A stretch of DNA of 64,000 bases from Pardosa pseudoannulata (lineage: Eukaryota > Arthropoda > Arachnida > Araneae > Lycosidae): NCBI GenBank assembly GCA_032207245.1, contig CM063501.1, positions 57,633,893-57,697,892 on the forward strand, written 5' to 3'. This document shows, piece by piece, positions 15,807-30,158 of this stretch. The stretch's first letter is position 1, and the number at the start of each line of letters is the position of its first letter. The position numbers and the translations under genes are program-made. A model generated the notes under the pieces. That model was not told where the DNA came from, ran no database searches, and saw nothing but the letters and a program-made list of their open reading frames with translations.

Positions 15807-15925
15807 TTCTGGAATATTCGCCATTTTTCTGCTTTGCGCAGTAAAACTTTCATCCCCTTCCCAGACAAATTTCTAGAACTTTCCCTAGTGCTATAAAAGC
15901 CAAACCTATTGTCAATTTGGGTTAT
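15807..15925 (+). promoter_or_regulatory. Heat-shock-type promoter: two perfect HSEs plus TATA box
   Basis: Two exact three-unit heat-shock elements (TTCnnGAAnnTTC) are present: TTCTGGAATATTC at 15807-15819 and TTCTAGAACTTTC at 15871-15883. A strong TATA box (CTATAAAAGC, TATAAAA at 15892-15898) follows 9 bp after the second. HSF trimers bind this motif upstream of heat-inducible genes in animals, and this compact geometry is typical of Hsp promoters. A start site would be expected near 15915-15928. No Hsp or other open frame follows, so the product, if any, would be non-coding, part of a transposon, or lost. No expression evidence is available. Confidence 0.55.
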
Positions 15926-16520
15926 TTGTGCCAATCATCTAGGATATTCTTATAACACAAAAAATCATAAAGTTTCATAAAATTAAACAGAATATATCCT
16001 CTTGTAGCAATTTGATCACTTATGGGAAATATTCAGCCACTATTAACTATGATTGGGGCAATAGATCACACAAGAGTAATTTATTGAAGATTTCTTACAT
16101 TTATTAAATATGTTAATTTGCTAAATAATGAGAACAATAAAAACTATTTTACACTAAGTATGCTTTAAAAATAGTTGCAATTACTAGAAAAGTTTAAAAA
16201 AGTTGACAAATTAAAATTTGAGTAATAGGCGAGAATGAAACATAAATATGATATATCTAAATGTTGTCAGGATTCTTTAGTCATACATTCTTTTCCTGAT
16301 TAATTAGGAGAAAATATAATGATCCACTTAAAAGTGGATTTTATTTACTCAGATGGAAATGACTTTTAATATCTGGGACATTTATGTTCAATAAGGTTAA
16401 TTTCTGGGATATAACATCTTTTAAGATTGACAATCATTATTGTAGCAGCCTCTGTTCATCATAAAGCAACAATTACTTATCCTCTTTGGATTTTTAACAG
16501 TTTTTAATAGCTCTGTAACA
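15926..16520. other. Low-copy DNA downstream of the HSE/TATA block
   Basis: AT-rich with stops in all frames and no repeat. If the promoter-like block is active, this would be the first transcribed segment. I see no convincing coding exon. Confidence 0.5.
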
Positions 16521-17040
16521 TTTAAAATACATTTATTTTTTAAATTAAAGTAGTAAATTTTCTGAAATAACATAGAAAATATACACTAAATGAAACAATA
16601 TGAATTTCCTTACCAAGATGACTGTTGAAATGTGTATATTAGAAACTGAATTTTCATATCAAATTTAAGTAAAATATGTTTTATTTTCTGTAAATCTAAA
16701 AGCTTAAGTGTGTCTGACTTTTTAAATAAATATAACTATAAAATTTAAAAAATATATTTATTTTTAAAAAACTATAACACTATAAAATTTAAAAATACAT
16801 TTATTTTTAAAATTAAAATAGTATATTTTCTGAGATAACATAAAAAATAACACTAATTGAAAAAAATATAAATTCCCCTACCAAAATGACTGTTGAAATA
16901 TGAGTATTAGAAACTAAATTTTCATATGTAATGATCAAATGGTAATGATAATCAAATGATATGTCAAATTGAGGAATAATATGTTTTATTTTCTGTAAAT
17001 CTAAAAGCTTAAATGTGTCTGACTTTTTAAATTAAAATAG
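16521..17040. repeat. Two-copy tandem duplication (~220-265 bp)
   Basis: Copy 1 (about 16521-16735) and copy 2 (about 16787-17040) share, in order, an AATACATTTATTTTT start, TTTTCTGARATAACATA, a CCAARATGACTGTTGAAAT segment, and a TTTTCTGTAAATCTAAAAGC...GTGTCTGACTTTTTAAAT end. Copy 2 carries an extra ~40 bp with internal ATGATCAAATGGTAATGAT-type repetition. No coding frame is conserved. Confidence 0.85.
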
Positions 17041-17116
17041 CAAAAAAAATTAACTGTTAAGAAATGAAAAAATAGTGCTCTAACAGCCAATATATTACTA
17101 CAATTGAGGCTCAAAG

Positions 17117-18475
17117 AACAAATAAAGATAATAATCTATTTTATTATATAAAAACTAGCTTAATTTACAAAATTCAAACGTATTTTGCATCTGATTGGAT
17201 AACAAATTTTTTATTTGGTGTATATATTTTAGCTTGTTTAAAAATTCATTTCTTTATAAAACAAAACTATAAATTGCTTATAAAAGTTAGAATTTTATTA
17301 AGAATGTAGGAAATGTTTTGAATAAAGCAGAACGTTTTATTTCATATAGAATCAAAAGTAGACTGTTATAATGAAGACATTCCAGCACGAAAGATTGTGT
17401 TTCCTTTTACATAATTTTATGTGGTTTCATAATTTTCATAATTTCCATCATGAGAAAATAAGTTTTAGATAGAATTTATAACAGTGATAAAAATATCAAA
17501 CTGTATGGATAAGAACTATATAAAGTTTTTTTCTATTCTTAAGTGCATTATAATTTTTAGACACATCTTTACTTTTATAATTAATAAATTAATCATTTAA
17601 CAATATAATAATAATACTGCTTAAACTTTGTAATTATAAATGAAATTACGCCTAATTTTAGTAGCAGTTTTATCTGTGTATGTAATAATTTTCCTTCTCT
17701 ATCACCCTAAATATTTTTTATTCTCCCGAGTACTTTAAATATAATAAAAATAAACTCTTAAAAATCTGCAGTTTATTTTCAAGCATTTTTTTACCCAGGT
17801 TCATAGAATCGAGGTTCATAGAATACATAAAGATAATAAGCTATTAATTGATATAAATACTAGATTAATTTACAAAAGTCAAACATTTTTCATCTGATTG
17901 GATAGTAAATTTTTCATTTGGTGCACATATTTTAGCTTAACAAAACTATAAAATGTTTATAAAAGTTAGAATCGTATTAAGAATGTAGGGAAAATATTCT
18001 GAATAAAGCAGAACGTTTTATATTATATAGAATTAAAAGTAGACTTTTAATGAAGACATTCCAGCACGAAAGATTCTGTTTCAATTTACATAATATTCTG
18101 TGGTTTCATAATTTTCATAATTTCTATCATGAGAAAATAAATTTTAGATAGAATTTATAACAGTGGTAAAAATATCAGACTGTATGGGTAAGAAGTATTT
18201 AAAGTTTAAGCTATCCTTAAGTGCATTATAATTTTTTAACATATCTTTACTTTTACAATTCTTAAATAAATCATTTAACAATATACTAATAATACAGGTA
18301 AAATTTTGTAATTGTATGTGAAATTACGCATAATTTACTAGTAGTTTTTCCTGTGTATGTAATATCCCTTTTTTCTCTCTCTAAAATATTTTTTATTCGC
18401 GTGAGTAGTATAAATGTAATAAAAATAAACTCTTCAAAAACTGCAGTTTATTTTCAAGCATTTTTTATCCAGCTA
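17117..18475. repeat. Two-copy direct duplication, ~675-705 bp period
   Basis: Copy 1 (about 17117-17800) and copy 2 (about 17822-18475) correspond along their whole length. Matched landmarks are AAAGATAATA at 17124 and 17829, a CATCTGATTGGATA block, CATTCCAGCACGAAAGATT, and GCAGTTTATTTTCAAGCATT at 17768 and 18443. Small deletions, such as the loss of about 30 bp after TTTAGCTT in copy 2, account for the changing offset. No frame stays open in both copies. Confidence 0.9.
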
Positions 18476-21173
18476 ATTAATTAAAGTATAATTAAATTTA
18501 CTGGTGCTTTAGATTTTCTTTTCTTTAGTCGAATGTGGATTAGTGTAAGCTTATTTATTTGATATTCTTTCGTGATAACAAATAGAGAACGGCACCTAAA
18601 AAAATTACACCTGGAAAAAAAACTCTAAACAATTTAAACCAACAATACGCTAAAAAGTATATACTTTGTAAAGAAGTGTAATTTAAAATAATGCAGTATA
18701 AAGAATAAAATGGAATTGCTTTCAGCACGAAAACAAAATTTTTCATTTTCTAGCATTCTGCCGTTTTCTTTTAAGAATTCTTCTTGCTGAACTTTTGCTA
18801 AAGTTGTGGGAAAACACTAAAACTTTACACGAAAGAAAAAAAAATATATATAATCCTGAGAAGTTCAACAGACATTTAGATAAATGATTATAAACTTTGT
18901 ATATCTCTATACCGTATACTTAGGAGAGTTACAATGTTATTAATTATAAAACTTGAGAAAGTTTATCTTTAAAATAATTTATAAATTTTCACAATAGATT
19001 GAAAAGATTATCTAAGATTCTAAAAGCCTTTAGGTTAAATAGAGTATTGAATATTAAATTGTTATAGCTGCATACTGAAACATTGAGTGTTCGTTTAATT
19101 TCAATATAAATGCTATTTTGTAAACTTTCTACTTTAAAAAATCATTAAATAAGCTTACATAACAGTTAAGAGGAGAGTTTGAGAGATTGTTTTGATTATA
19201 ATGATGATATTATTCAATGCTTTTGATGCAGGAAATATATTAAAGTTATATTGTTTACAAAGATATCAGGTTTAAACTTTATAACTTTACACATATTTAA
19301 AAACTTGATTAAATATCAAATAATTTAACTTTAGCAGTACTACTTACTGTTCAGGTTGACAAAAAAATCCGAATATATGTTTTTTTATATTTAAATAAGT
19401 CAAATTATATACATGTGTTTATTGCAATAAATTGTATATACTTTAAGTGTGAAAAGAGTCAGTAAATTCGTTTCAAGTTCTATTATTGATTAAACAATTT
19501 GTAATCACATTGCATGCTGAATAGAATATTTACGTATGCATGCAGCAATGTAAAATATGTTTATAGTCTCAGTATAAGTATCTTCAAATAAAGTCATAGT
19601 ACATTTTCACAGTTAAAGCAATCTCTCTATATTAACTAAAGCTGCAAGTAAATTTATTAAATAAAATTCTCCTAGGAGCTGTGTCCACAGCAAAATATAC
19701 TGTTAATATATTTGTTTTATTCCATCATATAATTATAAATTAATCTATAAATTTTTATAAATAAATTTTCACATTTTTGTAGTTACTAGACATTGTGGAA
19801 TTTCAAATATGTAATTCAAAACAAATCTAATATTAATATTAAAAAGCTGTATTAACTCAAATAAATTATAGATATTTTGCTGATATTAAGCTTATAAAAT
19901 AAAAATAAATTTTACCCGTAAAATATTAGAAATTAGCTTATTCTGAAAATAAAATTTATCAGTGTTATAATTTAAATAAAACTCTACTCATATTCAATCA
20001 ATAACACTCAAATTCAATCAGGATAATTTCTTGATTATGACAATAGAATTTACAGAGACAGTTGCCATTTGCTGTGCGTTAAACTTTTATTTTTAATTTA
20101 TAATTGGATTTTCCCAATACATTTATGAAAAAAAATGCTCTACAGTTAATAGCGCTTTCATAGTGTACATCGATTAATATTGTTGCGCTTCAAAAAACAA
20201 ACCACCGCTTCTTTGTACTCATCAATCAATAATCTTCATCATTAGTTTAAAAAAAAAATAAAAATTAAGAATAAAAAAAAACTCCCACGAGATTTTATCT
20301 AAATCCTTTCCCCGGATGTTTTTATTTTGTTATATTTTCCAGCAAAAATGTTAATCATAGAAAATATTCTAATCGTTTCTTTCAAAAGTAAAAGTACTTT
20401 CAATCTTTTTTTTTTACCCGTTCGTGGAAATTAACTTACAAAAAATTATTTGGCAACATTGAAAAGAAATAGAAAACGTTCTTAATAAAATTAACAGAAA
20501 CACGCAGAAAAAAAATATTTATCTTCCACTTAATTGGACCCGACGCATAGGCTTTACTGTTGATGATAATGATTGCTTCTGAAAGGCGTATATTTAACGT
20601 GGATCGACTGCGAGATATCGGAATTGAAATTTCTGAAGTATAGCGTAACATTTATTTGTTGTGATGTAAAATAAGCAATGCATATTAATTAAATGTTGTT
20701 ATATGTGGTGGCATTCAACTGTTATTTGATTAAAAGAAAAGCATGAATTTGTATTTGCAAATGAATATTAATTAAAAACGTATGAAAGGAAATTATAATT
20801 AAACTGACAGTATCTAGAGAGGTGTAGAGAAGGATATGTTAAAAAGAATACAAAACATATTATAAGTACCCAATTAATAAGAAAGGAATAATTTGAAGTG
20901 CGTTCAATAGCAGGGTTTTAGTTATAGTATTTTTAACATTAAGGATAATAGGGAATTTAAAAAGCAGGATTTTACCAGTAAAGATTCCCTATGGAATACT
21001 TGTATAATAAACTACTAATAATGCAGCTTTCAATTGCTTTTAGATGTGAGGTTTAACACCTGCCATTTGCTGAATTCACTGTAGGATAATTTTTAAACTA
21101 CACTACAGTGCGATGTGGTTCCCGAAAAAATTATGGAATTATAGCGTAGATTCCACTGGTCTACATTCAAATT

Positions 21174-21279
21174 ATCAAAACATTTTATGAAGTTTATAAT
21201 AGATGCAATGTTTGTTGTGGAAAACTATCAAAACTTTTTATGGAGTTTATAATAGATGCAATTTTTGTTGTGGAAACCC
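21174..21279. repeat. Two tandem 53-bp units
   Basis: ATCAAAA begins the units at 21174 and 21227. Both continue with AC(A/T)TTTTATG(A/G)AGTTTATA and end in TTGTTGTGGAAA. There are only a few substitutions between the two, so this is a young local duplication. Confidence 0.9.
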
Positions 21280-24254
21280 TCTTGGTCTAAATATACATAA
21301 TTAGTATTGTCACGTGTTTTTATGATAACACTTTTATAAACTATTTTCATCTCTGATGAAGTATAGAATGAAAATCAAGGTATTTATTGTTTTAGGTTAG
21401 GTATGAAAGTAATATTTTTTACGAATCCAGACATAATTAAGGATAGAAAATTTTAAATATTAGGTGATATGTTCTGAAAATTTTTGAAAATGCTTGTAAC
21501 GACTCAAAGAAAATTTTAAGATGACTTCAACTTCCAGATTGAATGTTTCTTCACGATACCAGTAAAATATTAACAACGTGCAAAATATTACATAAAAAGA
21601 AATTCTGGAAAAATCTAACGCCAATTTTGAGAAAATAAATAGCTTAAGTTTTCAGGCAGTTATTAAGGAGAAATTAAATAAAAATGCTCATGCCAAATTA
21701 GTTTCTCTTTATGCATGCAAACACACGGAAATTTCTATCATTTTATAGATGTCGAAGGTATTCTACAAGAATTTTAGGTGAAACATTTCAATATCCTGTA
21801 TGATACTTTTCATGTATTCTCTATTCGAATATGCCGTAAAGCACAATTGTGCTATTTCCATTCTTAATCCATATGTGAAATCGTATATAAAGTCACCAAT
21901 TGATCCTTTATACCACAGTGCTGCTAAATAAAAATTGAAATTTAATTTTTTCTCTCGCCTTAAAAACTTTGAAAAAATATTTCTAATTTTTAAAATTTAG
22001 GAAATCATTGAACAATACACAAAATCATATACAGTAGAAATCATTATATATTAACACATTTAGTACGAATTTAAAGACTGAACAGTTCATTTTATTTTAT
22101 TTTAAAATTCAATTATATTATATATATTACTTAATATACTTAATATATTTATGCAACACAAGGAAAATTATTTGTTACTAATGATTTCTTTTACTTTACT
22201 ATAACCTGATTATATTTAGTTTGCTTTATTTTTTTCCCTATTGATTGAGATACTTGTGAATTAACTACCTGAATAAAGTTTTTATCGAATGAAAAGGGTG
22301 GATTTTACTTGGCCACTTTTCACAAAATCAAAAGGATTGAATTTGATAACAAATTAGATTAGTTTAAATGGAATGGAATACGTTAACATCTATCTAAATA
22401 GAATGTAACTTGAGAAGTATTTACTTGAAACACTGGGAATAAATAAATATCATATTATTTTGTACTTTTGAGTTCAAGAAGATGAAATGGGAAGAATCTG
22501 TTATATTTGTCAAAATATGCAAAGGTTCATAGTAATTTTTTCTTACTCAACAGAATTCTTATCTTTTATAAAAACTCCTGTTAATAACAGAGATTTAAAG
22601 AAAGCAATGTGTAGAAAATATCTAATAAGCGGCTGTGTTTTCAGTAAGAATTTTCAGAAGCTATGAGGATGTTTTATATATCATAAAAACCTTATATGCA
22701 TTCAATCCATATAATTTTATATCCCATCGGTTGTTTCAAGAAATATTTAAAAACAAGTCACCCATTTGTAGAAACATTTTTTCCATAGGTTAACATTCAG
22801 GTGAAGGAATATAATGTGAAAGTCACCAAATCCTCTTAATCAACTATTAATTTAATCGTAAAACTAATACTTTTATATTATACAAAATGCTATTGCAATA
22901 AATTTATTTTCTGCTAATTAAACAAAACGGGAGAAAAGATAAGAAAACAGATGAAGGGAATCATTAAGCAAATTGGATAATTAACTTAAAAGTGAAGTTT
23001 TTTGCATTAATATTTTTACATTACTTGTAACGCATTCGGTAGTTTGTTAGTGAAGTTGACCTTGTTATGGACATGGAATTACTTTTAAGCATGTTGGAGG
23101 AAAAAGATGTGAAAGTGTGGAATTTCTCCAGATTTTTAATAATGTATATCCAATGTAAAATTTAGGTTTGACACCAATGAAAATAATGTCTATCCTAAAC
23201 TAGTGTTAAGAATTTTCAATAGTGAAAATCTACAGATATCACGACAGCCAGTTAAATATGTCATCTTTATAAATAATAGTTTTTCATTTATGATATATAC
23301 ATTTTTCACCCATGAAATAATTACAGATGCTGAAATTTATTATTGAATTTTTGTCAATATTAGTGCAATACCGTGTTTAGTTTGGAACTCTGTAGCCAAA
23401 GTTTGCTTGCTCGTGACTGGTTATACCGCGATCCACTACTTTCTGAAGCTCTACGTTAAACTTTCTGTAATAGAAGAGCCAATAAAATGGAAACTACGGC
23501 TTAAAGCCAATTCCAAAAGCCTACGAGCATCAGATGAGATCAAATTCATCCAAATGTACAATCAGTTCTTTTATTACTGAAATTAAATTGGTTTTGAACT
23601 GCTACAAAAGCCCAATAGAATTGTAGTATTTAGTCCTTCAGATTCCAATGGTAAAACACAAGTGTTTACCTGTGTCGTCCGTAATCTAATTCTGTAATTT
23701 TGCTTTATTATTATTAAAGCATTCGCTTCTTTTAAAGGACAGTAGATGTTAGGTTTTAAATATGATACATTTTTTGCCCATATATATTGAAGAAGAAACA
23801 GTTTATGTTTAAAACAAGACCAATTTTTCAACTTTAAACTGTTGGTATGCGGTCTCGCAGAACTTATCCCTAAGCATTTTCAATTTTTAAATTCAAAATT
23901 GATTTGTGAATTTCACTGGATCTTCTTGCAGAGTGCTGTGAATATTACTTGCCAAGTTACAAGCTTGTTAAAAATTGAGTGAAAAGAACAACTGAAGATA
24001 ATTTTATGTTACAAAATACATATACTCAATAGTTAAATGTTAAGAAATTCTTTGTAATATATCCTAATAATGAAACGTACTCTTTGCGACTTAATTTTTC
24101 TCGATTCATACGAAAGATTTACAAAACTTTCCATTTATAAATTAAAATAAATATGTTAACTAATTTAAATTTGGAACTCATTAAGATATTTAAAACTTTT
24201 CTCATATTTATAAAAGTCCTAGTTTTTTTTAATGGACCAATAATGTACGAATCG

Positions 24255-24310
24255 TAGGGCCCTGCTGCTTTTCGGTATCAGAGCTCGTAAGTGTGAATCT
24301 CACTGATCAC
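24255..24310 (+). repeat. Possible SINE remnant with B-box-like end
   Basis: GTGTGAATCTCACTGATCACATGG resembles the T-arm and following bases of a tRNA-derived SINE (GGTTCGAATCCCAC with changes), preceded by GC-richer sequence unlike its surroundings. No acceptable A box was found upstream, so this is tentative. Confidence 0.2.
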
Positions 24311-24654
24311 ATGGTTTTCAAAAATAGATCTAGACGTTAGCAATCGACATCAAACATGAGACGATGATCAGCCGAACTGATCCGAGCAAATGTTTTCATG
24401 AAAATTCAGCATATAGACATAAAAAATATTTCACACTAAAAAACTAATAAAACACGCATGTAAGGTGAAAAATATAGTTATATAGTTGGACGTTGAAAAG
24501 AAATTGTAAAGAAAAAATGTAAATTAAATTACAAAATTACTTTTTAAAATAAAGGAAAAAAATTGGAATATTGAATTTAAAAATATCTGATTCAAAACAA
24601 TTAGTTTGATTGATTTAGGTGCCCTTAATTTTACCTCTGTAAAGTTTCATAACT

Positions 24655-25575
24655 TTAGGTTAATCATTTACATAAATGCATTGCATGTTCTGTTATCTTC
24701 TAAATCATACTTTTCAGGTGTTAATTACATATTTCAAACTCTTGCAAATATTTAAGCTTTCTTATCCTTTCTATGATTATAAGTGCTAGAGATTATTATT
24801 ACAGGTCCGTTATTTTCATTGCAGTTCGTGTTTGTGTTTTAAGGGTTCCATTCTTATTTTAATACATACAGTTTAGCTACTAGGGTTCTTTTCCGATATA
24901 AAACAACGTAACGGCTTATTTGACTGGCAACGTAGCAAAAAAACTAAGAAATATAAAAAAAGAAACATATTTTAAGCTAATAATTTACATAAATGAAATG
25001 TATATTATGTTATTTTCTGAAATATAATTTTTAGGTGTTAAACATATTTTCCAATCTATTGCAAATATATAAGCTTTTTTATCCCTTGTATGAATATAAG
25101 AGCTCGAAATTATTATTACAGGTTTGTTATTTTTCTTTAGTTCACATTTACATTTAAGCGTTGCATTCTTATTTAAACACATACATTTTAGCTACCAGGT
25201 ACTTTTTCGAAATAAAACAACGTACCGGCACATTTGACTGACAACGTAGCAAAGAAACTAAGAAATGTTAAAAGAAAGGAACATATTTTAAGTTTAATTT
25301 ACATAAATGCATTATATATTCTGTTATCTTCTGAAACATAATTTTCAGGAAAATATTTTCCAATCTCTGTATATAATTTATCACTTGTATGAATATCAGG
25401 AGCTCGAGATTAGTATTACAGGTGAGTCTTTAGTTCACATTTACATTTAAGTTGCATTCTTATTTAAACACATACATTTTAGCTACCAGGTAATTTTCCG
25501 AAATAAAACAACGTACCGGCACATTTGACTGACAACGTAGCAAAGAAACTAAGAAATGTTAAAAGAAAGGAACAT
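24655..25575. repeat. Tandem array, three ~290-318-bp units
   Basis: Units start with TTTACATAAATGMAWT near 24664, 24983 and 25300 and end with ACAACGTA(A/C)CGGC...CAACGTAGCAAA near 24928, 25240 and 25531. The third unit has an internal deletion of about 30 bp. All carry two pyrimidine-tract + CAG/ACAG words, and no frame is conserved. Confidence 0.92.
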
Positions 25576-27349
<1,774 letters not shown>

Positions 27350-27431
27350 CGTCCTCTTTTAGTCATTAAAAGAATTAATCAACCAAATGAATTTTTCTAT
27401 CTTCCTCCAAACCCAGCTTCATTTTATCCAA

Positions 27432-28200
27432 TTGATCATTTTATGTTTTATGTTAGATGAATTGTTATGTTTTACGGTTTTTCTTGCCTTTTGGATTACC
27501 TGATAGTTATGCCTTACAGGTTTGTGTTCACGGGGTTTTTAAAGATTTATACTTTCCTCTTGTATGACGGCAACCGAGTGATTTGGACAAAAGTATATGG
27601 AGTGACAATTTTTGAATTCGAGTCCTGGTATTTGAATGGCGTTGATGATGGACTTCATTAGATAGATTTCTAAATATTTTAAAACATTGATAGCAGAGGT
27701 CAAGCATTATATCTTATGCATTTCTTGACGATTATAACACGATAGTTGTACCTATTTTGTTAAACTACATTTTCCATATTTGTACCCCATATCTATTGTG
27801 ATCATTTTATGTTTTATTTCTGATAAATTTTTATGTTTTACGGTTTTTCTTGACTTTTGGATTACCTGATAGTTATACCTTACAGGTTTGTGTTCACGTG
27901 ATATTTAAAGATTTATACTTCCCTCTTGTATGACGGCATCCGAATGATTTGGACAAAAGTATGTGGAGTGACAATTTTTGGATATTAGTCTTGCTATTTG
28001 AATGGCGTTAAAAATGAACTTGATTTGATAGATTTCTAAATATCTGAAAACTTTGACTGCAGAGCTCAAGCAGCATATCTCATGTATCTTCTTAAAGATT
28101 CTAACACTATAGTAATACGTATTTTGTTATACTTAAATTTTCACCTATGCTCCCTTATCTATTACGATTTTGTCATATTTTATATTAGTACTAGGAATAT
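27432..28200. repeat. Two-copy tandem duplication, ~366-bp period
   Basis: ACGGTTTTTCTTG occurs at 27474 and 27840. The copies share TTTTGGATTACCTGATAGTTAT, the CTTACAGGTTTGTGTTCACG block, a TTGTATGACGGCA block and the GCATATCT/TTATATCTTATG end. The frame at 27467-27661 is open only in copy 1. In copy 1, GGCAACCGAGTG (about 27570) followed by ATTCGAGTCC (about 27616) resembles tRNA A and B boxes, but copy 2 keeps neither well. Confidence 0.88.
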
Positions 28201-30094
28201 CATTTGCCTAGTATTCGAAAGCATCATGTTTTTATTTTATGTTTTTGTAACTAATTTTTCAGAGTCTATTTAAAACAATGCATTAGATTATTTTGAATTT
28301 TTCTGATTCTTTAGAGAGTGTGTGTTTTTATGAAAGTTTTCAGTTATAAGAAATCATCTATTACATGTTTGTCAATTAGAGATAATAATATTTTTGTTTT
28401 AAACCAGTTAAGTCTGGATTTATAAACTGCTGTTTTTTATTTTATCTAAAACGCAATATGGAATTCTTTTAGCTTAAATAGCACTTTAAGATCCTTCTAA
28501 TTTTCGATTAAAAAACAAAATTTAAAAAAATGTTTACACTTTCTACATGTAGCAACTTCTGTGTGAATTTTCATACCTAGGTATTAAGTCTGCTTATAAT
28601 TTTTGGATTTCAGTTTTAAAAATTTTATACAGTTCTATTAAAAATATAACAAAGTTCTTAAAAATATTTTATTAGAATATAAGCTGCTTATTATGTTAAG
28701 ATAATGTCTAGTTTTCTTCTCGAACTGAGATATTAAATCCGCATTTCAAAAAAAGAAACAGTTTTTTTATTCTGAGTTTCGATTTTTAATGCGGGCGCTT
28801 GAATTTAAATGGAGGAACTTTACGCAGAGTCGTTATAATTAACGGTCAAAGCATGCATCTTGTTCAATGGAGCACAGAAAGTATAATTATTTCTCTCAGC
28901 TTTAACTACCCTTTTACTTATTTCTTGTGTTTCGCTCTCTCCTTTTGAAATAATCTAAGTTATTTTCCCAAACATGAAATTAAGTAAAGAAAAGGAACAG
29001 GCCCCCTTTGTTTCTTAATGGAAGGTTTTGTTTATTTCTCTAGAATTATAGCTGCACTTAAAAAATAGTAAAGTTTCCGGAAAAGCATGCATGTTTTCCA
29101 CCCTAATGGCGTTTTCTTTCTTTATGCTTAGGTAAATAATGTTTTATTATTAAAATGAAGTATTTTTGCTCCCCTAAAGTATAGTCGGATGTTCTTTAAT
29201 AAATCAAAAAATCGTGTATCCTGGTTATTTTTAATAGAATTACATATGAGTAGGGAGAAGTTCCATAATTAAGGAATCCGGGGCTAGTTTTTAAAGCACT
29301 GTATATTGTTAATTAGAGTAGTGTTTAGTTTGTTGAACGAATGACCATTTGGTGCAATGAACAAGAGAATGAATTTCATTATATATTTATACTATTATAC
29401 AATTAATAAAAGAATACTTTATATTTTATTGTATCGATAGTCAAAGAAAGTTTGAATATAGATTCAAATGTTTTTAGATATATTTTGAAATTTATTGCAG
29501 TAATGTTTTCGAAAGTACCATATTGAATATTATTTGGTTACATTGAAATATTAGAGGTTGCATATAAGAGTATTAAACTACAAATATATTCTGCATGGTA
29601 TGTCATTATCATTATCAGTTTTGTGTATCATTATACATTTTTATTATACAGAGCTCTATGAAAAGTTCAGTAATAAATGGTTAAAAGCAGTTACAATAGA
29701 AAAAATGGATATGAAGTGTTACATTGTTGGCAAAATTACAAAAAGTCTAGAATTCATAGGATCATAACTTTATTATTTTGAATATCGTCGAATTCTTTCA
29801 TTAGATTAATATAAATGAATACATTTCAGTATTGAACAGTATTAAATTGCAAGAATTAGGCATAAGATTTTTACTTGTGTGTATGTGAAGAAAGAAAAAG
29901 AGTAGTAAAATTTATAGTTTTCAATCAAGTTCTTTAACTTTTTCGCTCCCTTTTTACAAGAAAATATTTTTTTTAAATTTCATCTATTTTTCCTTTGAGA
30001 AATATCCAATATTTTTATTGTTACATCAATATTAGGCAATAATCTGTAGTGTCACAAAACCCATAAATCATTATTTTTTTGGATATTATCTCTT

Positions 30095-30158
<64 letters not shown>

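Larger units (their letters stand above)
18476..24654. other. Mostly low-copy DNA, no gene recognised
   Basis: Six kilobases without a tandem array or recognisable protein. Short frames at 18555-18746 (minus; hydrophobic, 63 codons), 20436-20651 (minus) and 23583-23831 (minus) have no features I can tie to a family and no repeat copies for comparison. 20140-20700 is compositionally richer and holds ATCAATCAATAATC and CGATTAATATTG words of the PBX/Hox type, a possible regulatory patch. 23390-23560 is also less AT-rich and unidentified. Confidence 0.5.

Noticed and set aside
18555..18746. Hydrophobic 63-codon minus-strand frame as a small membrane protein
   Set aside because: Hydrophobic Phe/Leu/Ile-rich frames are expected from T-rich DNA. 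There is no start context, conserved partner or repeat copy to support it.
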